The translations under genes and the position numbers were made by a program. A stretch of 22,591 nt of DNA from Desulfobacteraceae bacterium. GTDB lineage: Bacteria > Desulfobacterota > DSM-4660 > Desulfatiglandales > Desulfatiglandaceae. Below are positions 13,441 to 21,252 of this stretch, in pieces. Within the stretch, counting starts at the first letter, position 1. Each line of letters starts with the position of its first letter. The stretch spans positions 3,682,619 through 3,705,209 of the forward strand of contig CP070700.1 of the NCBI GenBank assembly GCA_020349865.1, given 5' to 3'. The notes beneath the pieces are model-generated. The model had not been told where the DNA came from. It saw only the letters and a list, made by a program, of their open reading frames with translations, and searched no databases.

Positions 13441-13596
13441 ATGGTCTGTTTGGTCTATGATATTCAGCAATCAGATTGGCTTAAAGTCGATGAGATTACA
13501 GGTTTGGGCAAAGAGGCACGTCTTCAAACAATTCAATATCTCTATCTTGAAGTATCTGCCGAAGTTAGATCAAACAATGGCGTTCTATGTACTTAG
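13441..13596 (+). CDS. Possible 51-residue hypothetical protein
   Basis: This frame reads MVCLVYDIQQSDWLKVDEIT, then LQTIQYLYLEVSAEVRSNNG, and has a mixed, protein-like composition. AAGGAG at 13434-13439 is only one base from the ATG but about ten bases from an in-frame TTG at 13450, which may be the real start. An overlapping 73-codon frame starts at 13457 in another phase. I recognise no family. The neighbouring sequence 13597-13742 shows no further gene. Confidence 0.25.
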   Translation: MVCLVYDIQQSDWLKVDEITGLGKEARLQTIQYLYLEVSAEVRSNNGVLCT

Positions 13597-13742
13597 AAAA
13601 CGGATTTGCGGTAAATCTACAACGCCTGAACTGAACTCTGAACCCGTGAACAGTTACAAAATTTCCAAAGCATTATGAAAATGATGATACGTTGGTGATG
13701 GCATTGAAATATAATAATGAGAAAGGCATCATTTGAGAATCA

Positions 13743-15122
13743 TCATCGCACATACTGCTCCCCCAACCGATGCAGAAGCATCCCGTAAGCCTTCTGCCCG
13801 CGCTCGTAGCTGGACAGCCGAAAGAACTCGTTTGGAGAATGCTGCCGTTCGTCATGAAGACCGAACGCAAAAACGATAGTATAGGTCTGAAGATATTTGA
13901 GGAATATAGCGTTTGCCGGGATTGTGCCGCCCATGCGGATCTGATAGGGCTCTTTGGCGTAAACGTCCCGAAGAACAGAGCGTGCGATACACATACCAGG
14001 CTCGGATGCCGGGACGAGGTACGGGATTGCCCCGCTCTCCAACTTTTTGACTGTCACCTTGACACCGTGCGGTGCCACTTTGTTCACATGTGCCTGGACC
14101 AAATCGGTAATTTTGGACGGCTCCTGGTCGGCTACCAGACGGCATGAAATCTTGGCTTGTGCGGTGCTGGGCAGGACCGTTTTCAACCCCGCTCCCTGGA
14201 AGCCACCGTATATGCCATTTATCTCCAGGGTTGGCCGAGCCCAGGCTCGTTCATAGGTGCTGAAACCCGGCTCGCCAAACGTACTCGACGCGCCGATCTG
14301 GCCCAGATATTCGGCTTCGTCAAAAGGTACATGGCCCATCTGGCCCCGTTCTTCATCGGTAAGTGGTCGGACGTCGTCGTAGAACCCATCTACAGTGATT
14401 CGCCCATCTTTGTCATGCATGGAGTCCAGGATCTCGATTAGGGCATGGATCGGGTTTGCGATGGTGCCACCATAGGTCCCGGAGTGGAGGTCGTGATCGG
14501 GCCCCTGGACCTGGATGAATATTCCCGCCAGTCCCCGGGTGCCCAGGATGAGCGCTGGCTGATTTTCTCCCCACTGTGCGCCGTCGGAACTCAAGATCAA
14601 ATCGCATGACAGCAACCTCTTGTTGGCCGACATGAAATCTGGCAGCTGGGGGCTGCCAATTTCCTCCTGACCCTCAAACAGGAACTTGACGTTGACTGGT
14701 AAACGGCCCTCGGTCTTCAGTAAGGCTTCAGTAACGATGATGGGGATAAAAAGGTTGCCTTTGTCATCAGTCGCGCCCCTGGCGTAAATGCGCCCGTCTT
14801 TAATGACAGGTTCAAAGGGGGGGTTGTCCCACAAGTGCAAAGGATCCACCGGCTGGGTATCAAAGTGACCGTAGATCATTACGGTCGGTTTACCTGAGGC
14901 GTGCAGCCAGTCGCCGTAGACCACCGGATGGCCGCCTGTGGGCATGATTTGGACGGATTCTATTCCGGCTCCTCTCATCCGGGCCTCCACCCACTCAGCT
15001 GCCTGCCGGACATCGGGCGCATGGTCTGGCAGACTGGATATGCTGGGAATCCTCAGAAACTCGATCAATTCGTTAATGAATAGGTCCTTGTGTTCATGCA
15101 GATAATTTTGCCATTCGGTCAT
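13743..15122 (-). CDS. M20-family metallopeptidase (dipeptidase-like)
   Basis: The protein has 459 residues. The M20 metal ligands and catalytic residues are all visible: H86 and catalytic D88 in YGHFDTQP, bridging D119/D120 in ARGATDDKGN, catalytic E153 and ligand E154 in FEGQEEIGS, D180 in LSSDGAQ, and the C-terminal His H428 in DERQHSPNEFF. A dimerisation insert occupies about 195-315 (DLHSGTYGGTIANP). This is the CNDP-like or DUG1-like dipeptidase and aminoacylhistidine-hydrolase subgroup, a cytoplasmic zinc enzyme. AGGAGG precedes the ATG by about nine bases. Its GC content appears higher than the AT-rich stretch it borders. The exact peptide substrate is unknown. Confidence 0.95.
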   Translation of the reverse strand: MTEWQNYLHEHKDLFINELIEFLRIPSISSLPDHAPDVRQAAEWVEARMRGAGIESVQIMPTGGHPVVYGDWLHASGKPTVMIYGHFDTQPVDPLHLWDNPPFEPVIKDGRIYARGATDDKGNLFIPIIVTEALLKTEGRLPVNVKFLFEGQEEIGSPQLPDFMSANKRLLSCDLILSSDGAQWGENQPALILGTRGLAGIFIQVQGPDHDLHSGTYGGTIANPIHALIEILDSMHDKDGRITVDGFYDDVRPLTDEERGQMGHVPFDEAEYLGQIGASSTFGEPGFSTYERAWARPTLEINGIYGGFQGAGLKTVLPSTAQAKISCRLVADQEPSKITDLVQAHVNKVAPHGVKVTVKKLESGAIPYLVPASEPGMCIARSVLRDVYAKEPYQIRMGGTIPANAIFLKYLQTYTIVFAFGLHDERQHSPNEFFRLSSYERGQKAYGMLLHRLGEQYVR

Positions 15123-15509
15123 TTCAATTGCCTCCTATGCGCTCAGATAGTTTCTGTTGCTCAGAGTGGTGAAACGTATCATAGTCTGTCCGAAATAACC
15201 ATCGTTTTGAAACTCACCTGCATCAGCAATTCAAAATGATCTTCAATGCACTGATAATATGCAGACTTTTGTTGTTTTCGAGTGTCTCTGCCCTTACGGC
15301 CTGGACTGTTCCACCCAGCAATTTGACAACCAACCGGTTGACAACATTAACTATGAAGTGGCAGCATTGTGATGGCACTCCAATCGGCTCTATGAAGTTT
15401 TTAAGGTCACCATCAAGTCCCCCTTTTTAGGAGTTATAGTTGACTGCAAGTTAATTCGATCGTAAACTTATTTACTATCTGAACACACAACATAATTGGG
15501 AGGTTGAAC
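15123..15509. other. Divergent intergenic region with TTGACAAC direct repeat
   Basis: No gene that I can support. On the plus strand TTGACA (15323-15328), 18 bases and TTAACT (15347-15352) form a possible promoter for the nitroreductase. The octamer TTGACAAC is repeated at 15323-15330 and 15338-15345, which could be an operator or chance. A 64-codon frame at 15236-15430 lacks a good ribosome-binding site and protein-like features. Confidence 0.4.
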
Positions 15510-16172
15510 ATGAACCTGAACGATGCAATCCTTGGCAGAAGAAGCATAAGGGCATTTCTTCCCGGCCCGGTTCCACGGGAGAAGATTTCTAAAATTGTTA
15601 AGCTTGCCCGGTGGGCCCCGTCCTGGGGAAATATCCAGCCCTGGGAGATCGTTTTTGCGGACAGTGAAAAGACGAAGCTTCTTGCTGAAGCCTTTGTAGC
15701 AGAATCAAAAAAGGGTGGCACCCCCCGGCCCGACATAACCATGCCGGTTGACTACCCTGATATTCACAAACAGAGGTATGTCTCACTCGGAAGGGCCCTT
15801 TTTACAGAGATGGGAATTGCCAGAGAAGACAAACAAGCCCGCGTGGAGCACTACCTGAACATGTACCGGTTCTTCGGCGCACCAGCGGTCATATACCTTA
15901 CCATCGACGGAGGTCTGAATGAGCCCTACGCCTGCCTGGATATAGGGTCAATAGGAACCACCATTTGTTATGCCGCCGTCCAGGAGGGGCTTGGAACTAT
16001 CTACCTGGCTGCGTCAATGCATTACCCTGATATCGTGAGAAAAATCCTTCATATATCTGAAACAAAGAAAGTTGTCATCGGCATCGCCGTTGGAACTCCC
16101 CATCCAGAAGCCCCGGCAAGCCTCTTCCGGAGCCAACGTGAATCTGTGGAGAACATTATGCGTTTCGCCTAA
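15510..16172 (+). CDS. Nitroreductase-family FMN protein
   Basis: A 220-residue protein starting at ATG 15510, six bases after GGGAGG; the TTG at 15504 would add two residues only. The N-terminal GRRSIRAF and the PSWGNIQPWEIVF segment are the FMN-contact regions of the nitroreductase fold. The dimer and C-terminal parts are present (DIGSIGTTICYAAVQEGLGT, then KKVVIGIAVGTPHPEA). Members reduce nitro compounds, quinones or enones with NAD(P)H; the physiological substrate here is unknown. The SDR-family gene follows on the same strand after 141 bases. Confidence 0.92.
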   Translation: MNLNDAILGRRSIRAFLPGPVPREKISKIVKLARWAPSWGNIQPWEIVFADSEKTKLLAEAFVAESKKGGTPRPDITMPVDYPDIHKQRYVSLGRALFTEMGIAREDKQARVEHYLNMYRFFGAPAVIYLTIDGGLNEPYACLDIGSIGTTICYAAVQEGLGTIYLAASMHYPDIVRKILHISETKKVVIGIAVGTPHPEAPASLFRSQRESVENIMRFA

Positions 16173-16313
16173 TAATGGGTAGCGCCGTAATGGTACGTGA
16201 GATCCTGGCCGAGGCGAGCACAGCCGCAAATGGTGTGCTAAGGAGCAAGGCAGCGGCTTTGGTCGATGTAAATGCATAGTCTTTCGGCTTAAATCATCAG
16301 GGAGGTTTGAGCG

Positions 16314-17222
16314 ATGAAGGTTTTTATGACGGGCGGCACCGGATTTGTGGGAACGACCCTGACGCGCGAGCTGTTGGAACTAGGTCATCAGGTAACCATA
16401 TTGACACGAAAAATGGGCGTGAATCGTACCTTGCCTCAAGGGGCATCGTTCCTGGAAGGAGATCCCACAAAGCAAGGTGAATGGCAAAAGACGGTTCCCC
16501 AGCATGAAGTCATCGTTAACCTGGCCGGTGCTTCCATCTTCAGAAGGTGGAATCAAGAGACCAAAGAAATTATTCGAGAGAGCCGCATCTTGACGACGAC
16601 AAACCTGGTTGAAGCCCTGTCTGATAAAGGGGGAAAAGAAACAGCGCTACTCAGTACCTCCGCAGTTGGTTATTATGGTTTCCATGGGGATGAAGAACTG
16701 GACGAAGATAGTCCTCCGGGAGACGATTTTCTGGCCTCAGTGTCTCAGGAATGGGAGGCCGCAGCGCTTAAAGCTGAAGCGTTTAAGGTAAGGGTTGTGA
16801 TATGCAGACTCGGCATTGTACTGGGGAAAAACGGTGGAGCACTCGGGGAACTGATTCCTCTATTTCAAAAAGGTCTGGGTAGTCCGCTTGGAAGCGGAAA
16901 GCAGTGGTTCTCCTGGATTCATGAGATGGATCTGGTCGGGATTTATCTTTTTTTAATTGCGAACAATGATCTATCTGGACCCTTTAATTGTGTGGCCCCT
17001 GAGCCGGTTAGGAACAAAGATCTTACTCAGGCCCTGGGAAAGGCGTTGGGAAAACCAACGTTTATGCCTGCTGTGCCCGGATTTATCATTAAACTGATAA
17101 AAGGGGAGTTTGGGACGGTCCTTTTAAGGGGTCAGAGAGTGCTCCCTAAAACGCTTTTAGAGGCAGGGTTTCGCTTTCGTTTTTCCAGGATTTATGAGGC
17201 GCTCAATGATCTTCTTGGATGA
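16314..17222 (+). CDS. TIGR01777-family SDR epimerase (YfcH-like)
   Basis: A 302-residue extended SDR protein. The Rossmann NAD(P)-binding motif GGTGFVG is at 7-13. Further family motifs are VNLAGASIFRRWN, LLSTSAVGYYGFHGDEELDE, CRLGIVLGKNGGAL, and the C-terminal segment PVRNKDLTQALGKALGKPTF. These fit the sugar-nucleotide epimerase-like TIGR01777 (YfcH) group, whose substrate is not established. GGGAGG about nine bases before the ATG supports the start. The gene may share a transcript with the nitroreductase. It ends shortly before a broken minus-strand frame. Confidence 0.94.
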   Translation: MKVFMTGGTGFVGTTLTRELLELGHQVTILTRKMGVNRTLPQGASFLEGDPTKQGEWQKTVPQHEVIVNLAGASIFRRWNQETKEIIRESRILTTTNLVEALSDKGGKETALLSTSAVGYYGFHGDEELDEDSPPGDDFLASVSQEWEAAALKAEAFKVRVVICRLGIVLGKNGGALGELIPLFQKGLGSPLGSGKQWFSWIHEMDLVGIYLFLIANNDLSGPFNCVAPEPVRNKDLTQALGKALGKPTFMPAVPGFIIKLIKGEFGTVLLRGQRVLPKTLLEAGFRFRFSRIYEALNDLLG

Positions 17223-17282
17223 CCCGCTTATGGATAAGGAAGGCTGTTTGCTGATCTTGACCGATCCTTCCCCTGACCTTAT

Positions 17283-17529
17283 TTACCACACTCTGACGAC
17301 ACAAGGTTTCGTACGCGTGTACCAATGCGACTTTAATTCGGCCGTCGCCATGAGATCAAGGTTTTCTATCCCAATTTCCTCCAACATGGATCGGTCTATA
17401 GCAGAAGCTCTTGCCTCCACATCAAGAATGGAATGCTCATTTCCGCAATGAGGCTGAGAAGAGACTGACGAACCCTCTCGATATCTCTCATGTGCGGAGA
17501 TCCTGTTGGTGAAATTGATAAGTAAATGG
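17283..17529 (-). pseudogene. Broken small gene downstream of the PNPOx-like gene
   Basis: Two adjacent minus-strand frames look like parts of one protein. The first reads IAIYLSISPTGSPHMRDIER, then VRQSLLSLIAEM, and stops soon after (about 17520-17430). The second continues HSILDVEARASAIDRSMLEE, then IGIENLDLMATAELKSHWYT, to the TAA at 17283-17285. Adding one A to the A3 run (plus-strand TTT 17440-17442) joins them. The first frame begins at the PNPOx stop with ATA, suggesting a lost ATG start overlapping that gene. I recognise no family. The plus-strand 85-codon frame over the same DNA looks like its shadow. Confidence 0.42.
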
Positions 17530-17916
17530 CTATTTCTCTTGACCGGCCCCGATCAAGGGTAAGGCCTCCTCAACTTCGAAAAAGACCAAAAAACGGGCTT
17601 TACCCTCTTCTTTTTCTGATGAATACCTTTTGCTGCGCAAAGAGTAGAGCAGGTCGCTGTCTTTTTCTTCCCGCAGCTTTTTCAGAAAAAGACGTACGCC
17701 TTTATAACGCGGTCCTTCTTCCATAAACAGATAGGCCGCGTGGTCATTGGACTGCAAGTTATGATGGGTCAGACGATCTGCCATGATAAAGGCAATGGTC
17801 CCATCGTCCATGATGTGGGGCTTTGCGTAGATAGCCGCATCAACCTTCCCCTGATCATCCGAAGTGGCGAGGACACCCACGCCCTTTACATCTTCAAAAT
17901 ATGTTTTCAGATTCAT
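17530..17916 (-). CDS. Pyridoxamine 5'-phosphate oxidase-fold (FMN-binding) protein
   Basis: A 128-residue protein from ATG 17916, which follows AAAGGAGAT with good spacing; the longer frame to 17997 has a hydrophobic non-homologous leader and no ribosome-binding site. The N-terminal part (YFEDVKGVGVLATSDDQGKV, then DAAIYAKPHIMDDGTIAFIM) and HHNLQSNDHAAYLFME follow the split-barrel FMN-binding pattern of PNPOx-like proteins. The C-terminal half carries a charged stretch (KKLREEKDSD). Such small members may bind FMN, F420 or heme; the reaction is unknown. The broken frame at 17283-17529 begins at its stop codon. Confidence 0.85.
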   Translation of the reverse strand: MNLKTYFEDVKGVGVLATSDDQGKVDAAIYAKPHIMDDGTIAFIMADRLTHHNLQSNDHAAYLFMEEGPRYKGVRLFLKKLREEKDSDLLYSLRSKRYSSEKEEGKARFLVFFEVEEALPLIGAGQEK

Positions 17917-18252
17917 GATTATCTCCTTTGATTCAGTTTGCTTTAAAAGTTGTAAGAATCTAACGAAATAAATTAAGAAGGAATCTATTATTCTCAAGCA
18001 TGAGTCTACCTTTTTTAACGATCAAGCCATGCTGTTCGAAGGGAAACTCATATCACTTATCCGATGATTAATCGTCGGCATCGGAAGGAGACGGATCTTT
18101 CAATTCGTTCACCAAATCATCATTCAACCTTTACGCACTATGACCATTATTTAAAGCATAAGGTTCATCATTCGTGCCAGTTACTATAAGGCATTGTAGG
18201 TCAGGAAATACCTCTGATCGAACATTGATTCAGGACAGAAGGGTTGCCAAAT
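17917..18252. other. Intergenic region with a near-perfect 18-base palindrome
   Basis: No gene seen. CCGATGATTAATCGTCGG (18061-18078) is palindromic except for one central-flanking pair on each side, and could be an operator half-site pair or a chance feature. Confidence 0.4.
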
Positions 18253-19770
18253 TCAGGAAATGAATAGATTCTTCGTTGGAAAATTGGGATCGCTCGTCAG
18301 GCTGACACCGAGACGCCTCAGGCCTGCTTCATCACCCGGCGTGGGAATATGGGTCATATGCACCTCACAGCCATGAAGTTCTTTCAATTTCTCTATCGCA
18401 AGCTGAGCTGCTGAATTTATCGTTGCGCTGATACTGAGGGCAATAAGTGTTTCTTCAAGATCCATACTGATTGTTTTTTCATGGAGCATCTCTGTTTTAA
18501 GATTGCCGATCGAATCGGTTATGTAAGGAGGCAGGAGCTTTATTTTGTCGGGTATTTCTGCCAAATACTTTATTGCATGCAAAACAAGGCTGGATGCAGC
18601 GTGCATAAGGGGAGAGTTGTTGCCTGTAATAATGGTACCGTCCCTTAATTGTATGGCCGCTCCACAATAAATGCCTTCATTGCCCTTCTCTTTCTCCTGT
18701 GCGTCGGCGGCAGCCTGGCGGGATGATTCAACCACACTCCGGTATTCCGGTTCAAGATTAAAGTCCTTGATAAATAGTTCCACTCTCTGGACGGTTTCTC
18801 TATCAGTAAAACCCATTGCATATTCACACCGGTATCGAAAATACCGTCTAATTATTTCCTGTTTGGCCGCTTCCTTCGTAACCTCGTCATCTGTTATAGC
18901 GAATCCGCAGCGATTCACTCCCATATCGGTGGGGGACTTATAAAACGACTCACCCCCTGTTATTTTTTTCAATATTCTCTTGACAACAGGAAACGCCTCT
19001 ACATCGCGGTTATAGTTTACCGATTTCTTATCGTATGCTTCCAGATGAAACGGATCGATCAGATTGAAATCCCTGATATCCGCTGTTGCTGCTTCATAAG
19101 CCACGTTAACGGGGTGTTTGAGAGGTAGATTCCAGATGGGAAAGGTTTCAAATTTTGCATACCCTGACTTTATCCCCCTCTTGTAGTCATGGTACACTTG
19201 AGACAGGCATGTGGCCAATTTTCCGCTGCCAGGACCGGGCCCTGTGACGATAACGAGAGGTTTCTCCGTTTCAATATAATCATTTGCACCATAACCTTCA
19301 TCACTGACAATCAAATCTACATCGGTGGGGTACCCTTTTGTATACCGATGGGTGTAGACTTTGATGTTTCGTCTTTCCAGTTTATTTTTGAATACTATGG
19401 CCGCTGGCTGGTTTTCAAAGCGCGTTATAATAACACCCAGAACATTGATGTCCCACTCCCGCAAGTCGTCGATCAGCTTGAGGGCATCGGAGTCGTAAGT
19501 AATGCCAAAGTCGGCTCGTATTTTTTTCCGCTCAATATCACCCGCATAAATGCAAAGCAGGATGTCCGCGTTATCTTTCAGCCGCTGCATGAGTCTCATT
19601 TTTGCGTTGGGATCATAACCGGGCAAAACTCGCTCTGCGTGAAAATCAAAAAGAAGTTTTCCTCCAAACTCCAGATACAATTTATTCTCAAACCTTTTAA
19701 CTCTCTCTTTAATCGCTTCGGTCTGTTCCTTGATATACTTCTCGTTATCAAATCCTGTCTTCTTTACCAT
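18253..19770 (-). CDS. DUF1846 family protein
   Basis: A 505-residue cytoplasmic protein matching the DUF1846 family, which is conserved across many anaerobes and Firmicutes and has no established function. Typical segments are [20 protein letters not shown] at the start, [20 protein letters not shown], the glycine-rich loop [20 protein letters not shown] near 175-195, [20 protein letters not shown], and [14 protein letters not shown]. The loop GPGPGSGK resembles a P-loop-like nucleotide site; binding is an inference. AAGGAGA lies 13 bases before the ATG. The gene stands alone, flanked by long non-coding regions. Length is normal and no lesion is seen. Confidence 0.92.
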   Translation of the reverse strand: MVKKTGFDNEKYIKEQTEAIKERVKRFENKLYLEFGGKLLFDFHAERVLPGYDPNAKMRLMQRLKDNADILLCIYAGDIERKKIRADFGITYDSDALKLIDDLREWDINVLGVIITRFENQPAAIVFKNKLERRNIKVYTHRYTKGYPTDVDLIVSDEGYGANDYIETEKPLVIVTGPGPGSGKLATCLSQVYHDYKRGIKSGYAKFETFPIWNLPLKHPVNVAYEAATADIRDFNLIDPFHLEAYDKKSVNYNRDVEAFPVVKRILKKITGGESFYKSPTDMGVNRCGFAITDDEVTKEAAKQEIIRRYFRYRCEYAMGFTDRETVQRVELFIKDFNLEPEYRSVVESSRQAAADAQEKEKGNEGIYCGAAIQLRDGTIITGNNSPLMHAASSLVLHAIKYLAEIPDKIKLLPPYITDSIGNLKTEMLHEKTISMDLEETLIALSISATINSAAQLAIEKLKELHGCEVHMTHIPTPGDEAGLRRLGVSLTSDPNFPTKNLFIS

Positions 19771-19892
19771 AAAAACTTGTTTTCTCCTTTTGCTTAGAAC
19801 CCTAATAGTTTATTCTGTAATTAATCCAACCAAACCACAAGCCATGCTGGTGCGAAGATATTCGGGTCTGTCGGTCAACCGTGTTAATATAT

Positions 19893-19927
19893 CCTTCCCG
19901 AGGACTCCAAGAGGTAGGTCGGGAAGG
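19893..19927. repeat. 9-base inverted repeat
   Basis: CCTTCCCGA and TCGGGAAGG are exact reverse complements around a 17-base spacer. A hairpin or operator is possible; no T-run follows on the plus strand, where GGGAAAATAATTG comes next. Confidence 0.5.
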
Positions 19928-19983
19928 GGAAAATAATTGAAGACGAGGAAGTCTATCACAGGTGAAACGGGAGTGCAAATATC

Positions 19984-20100
19984 ATGTTGTTGAGGCGCCC
20001 AGGTATCGACGAAAGGTGTTATATGGCAAATCCAGAGGAGGGCGTAGCCGGGCTTTATTTTATTGCCAAATCACGAAAAGTGATTAATCTAATAGGGTAA
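19984..20100 (+). CDS. Possible 38-residue small protein
   Basis: The frame reads MLLRRPGIDERCYMANPEEG then VAGLYFIAKSRKVINLIG. An internal ATG at 20023 has AAAGGTG about five bases upstream and would give a 25-residue product. There is no homology that I recognise. It may be a chance frame, but the ribosome-binding sequence and protein-like composition make it worth listing. Confidence 0.15.
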   Translation: MLLRRPGIDERCYMANPEEGVAGLYFIAKSRKVINLIG

Positions 20101-20207
20101 GATTCCATTAACATTTACGACTCGCTTAATTACAATAATCTCATAGACCCGTCTTCGGGTTACTACGGAGTGTATAAAACAGTTTACATATAATTGCGTC
20201 ACCTACA

Positions 20208-20339
20208 GTCATTGCGAGCGAATGAAGGGAGCGACGCAATCTCATATCTAAACTCATTTCAGATATTTCGCAGGCTGCCCCGAGCCTGGCTTGAGATTGC
20301 TTCGTCATCCCGCAGGATGCGGGACCTCCTCGCAATGAC
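20208..20339. repeat. Dispersed-type palindromic repeat (GTCATTGCGAG ends)
   Basis: The element starts GTCATTGCGAGCGAATGAAG (20208-20227) and ends with the reverse complement CTCGCAATGAC (20329-20339). Internal sub-repeats GCAATCTC (20236-20243) and GAGATTGC (20293-20300), and an inner hairpin TCCCGCAGGATGCGGGA, add to the symmetry. This GTCATTGCGAG...CAATCTC pattern is a well-known non-autonomous intergenic repeat type seen in many bacterial genomes. The 64-codon minus frame across it is an artefact of the repeat. It lies about 90 bases before nifU. Confidence 0.8.
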
Positions 20340-20427
20340 AGTTCTTACGCAATTTATTTTGTGCCACCCTTAAAATATTAGCAGATCAAGGGTTTAACTC
20401 ATACATTATTAAAAAAGGAGGGATCCC

Positions 20428-21252
20428 ATGTGGGAATATACAGAAAAGGTAAAAGAACATTTCCTCAATCCCCGTAACGCAGGGGAAGTGGAAGACGCGA
20501 ACGCCGTTGGTGAGGTGGGGTCCATGGCCTGCGGCGACGCCCTCAAACTCAGTTTAAAAGTGGATGAAAATGGGAAAATCGCGGACGCCAAATTCCAGAC
20601 CTTCGGTTGTGCAAGCGCCATTGCTTCCGCATCCGCTCTCACCGAGATGCTCAGGGGGAAGACCGTGGAGGAGGCAGAGAAGATTACCAATCAGGATATC
20701 GCTGACTTTCTTGGGGGTCTCCCTAAGGAAAAAATGCACTGTTCCGTGCTTGGGCGCCAGGCCCTTGAACAGGCCCTTGCCCATTACAAGGGTGAACCCT
20801 TAAAGGAACAGGAGGGTGAGATCGTCTGTGAATGTTTCGGCGTGACCGACCTGGAAATCGAAAGGGCGATCAGGGAAAACGACCTCTCAACTGTTGAGGA
20901 AGTGACTAACTACACCAAGGCCGGGGGCGGATGCGAGAGCTGCCATGACACCATTCGGGAAATCATTGCTGGCGTTAGGGCCGAAGAAAAGCCCTTGGCC
21001 AAACCCAAATTGACCAATATCCAGAAAATCAGGATGATCGAGGAGACCATTGAACGAGAAATCAGGCCGTCCTTGAAGCATGACGGCGGAGATATCGAGC
21101 TCGTCGATGTGATAGGGAACCGTGTTTTGGTCGCGACAAGGGGGGCCTGTGCAATTTGTAAGGCCTCCGAGCAGACCTTGAAAAACTTCGTTGAATCCAA
21201 GCTCCAGGAGCTGATCTTGCCCGAGCTGGTCGTTGAGGAGGTGCAACAATGA
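20428..21252 (+). CDS. nifU: Fe-S cluster assembly scaffold NifU (three-domain)
   Basis: The full-length 274-residue NifU has three parts. The N-terminal IscU-like scaffold has C35 (SMACGDAL, with D37), C61 (TFGCASAIASAS) and C105 (KMHCSVLG). The central BFD-like [2Fe-2S] domain has C134 and C136 (IVCECFGVTD) and C169 and C172 (GGGCESCHD). The C-terminal Nfu-like domain has LKHDGGDIELVDV and C241/C244 (RGACAICKAS). All cluster ligands are present. It receives sulfur from NifS and builds Fe-S clusters for transfer. Its last codons overlap nifS (ATGA). With no nif structural genes in view, it probably serves general Fe-S assembly, as in other anaerobes. Confidence 0.96.
   Translation: MWEYTEKVKEHFLNPRNAGEVEDANAVGEVGSMACGDALKLSLKVDENGKIADAKFQTFGCASAIASASALTEMLRGKTVEEAEKITNQDIADFLGGLPKEKMHCSVLGRQALEQALAHYKGEPLKEQEGEIVCECFGVTDLEIERAIRENDLSTVEEVTNYTKAGGGCESCHDTIREIIAGVRAEEKPLAKPKLTNIQKIRMIEETIEREIRPSLKHDGGDIELVDVIGNRVLVATRGACAICKASEQTLKNFVESKLQELILPELVVEEVQQ

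Larger units (their letters stand above)
19771..20427. other. Long non-coding region upstream of nifU
   Basis: No firm gene. It contains a 9-base inverted repeat CCTTCCCGA/TCGGGAAGG (19893-19901 and 19919-19927), a small hairpin ACCCG-TCTT-CGGGT (20147-20160), the dispersed-type repeat at 20208-20339, and a short frame at 19984-20100. I see no convincing promoter or IscR-type site before nifU, although AAAAAAGGAGGG gives it a strong ribosome-binding site. Confidence 0.5.

Noticed and set aside
19189..19797. 202-codon plus-strand frame opposite DUF1846
   Set aside because: It is antisense to a clear full-length DUF1846 gene and shows no motif of its own.
20141..20335. 64-codon minus-strand frame before nifU
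   Set aside because: It is a reading of the palindromic GTCATTGCGAG repeat; repeats of this type often give chance frames.
19984..20340. Riboswitch (cyclic di-GMP, cobalamin, TPP) upstream of nifU
   Set aside because: I looked for the conserved core sequences of these classes and did not find them; the hairpins present are short and unrelated.
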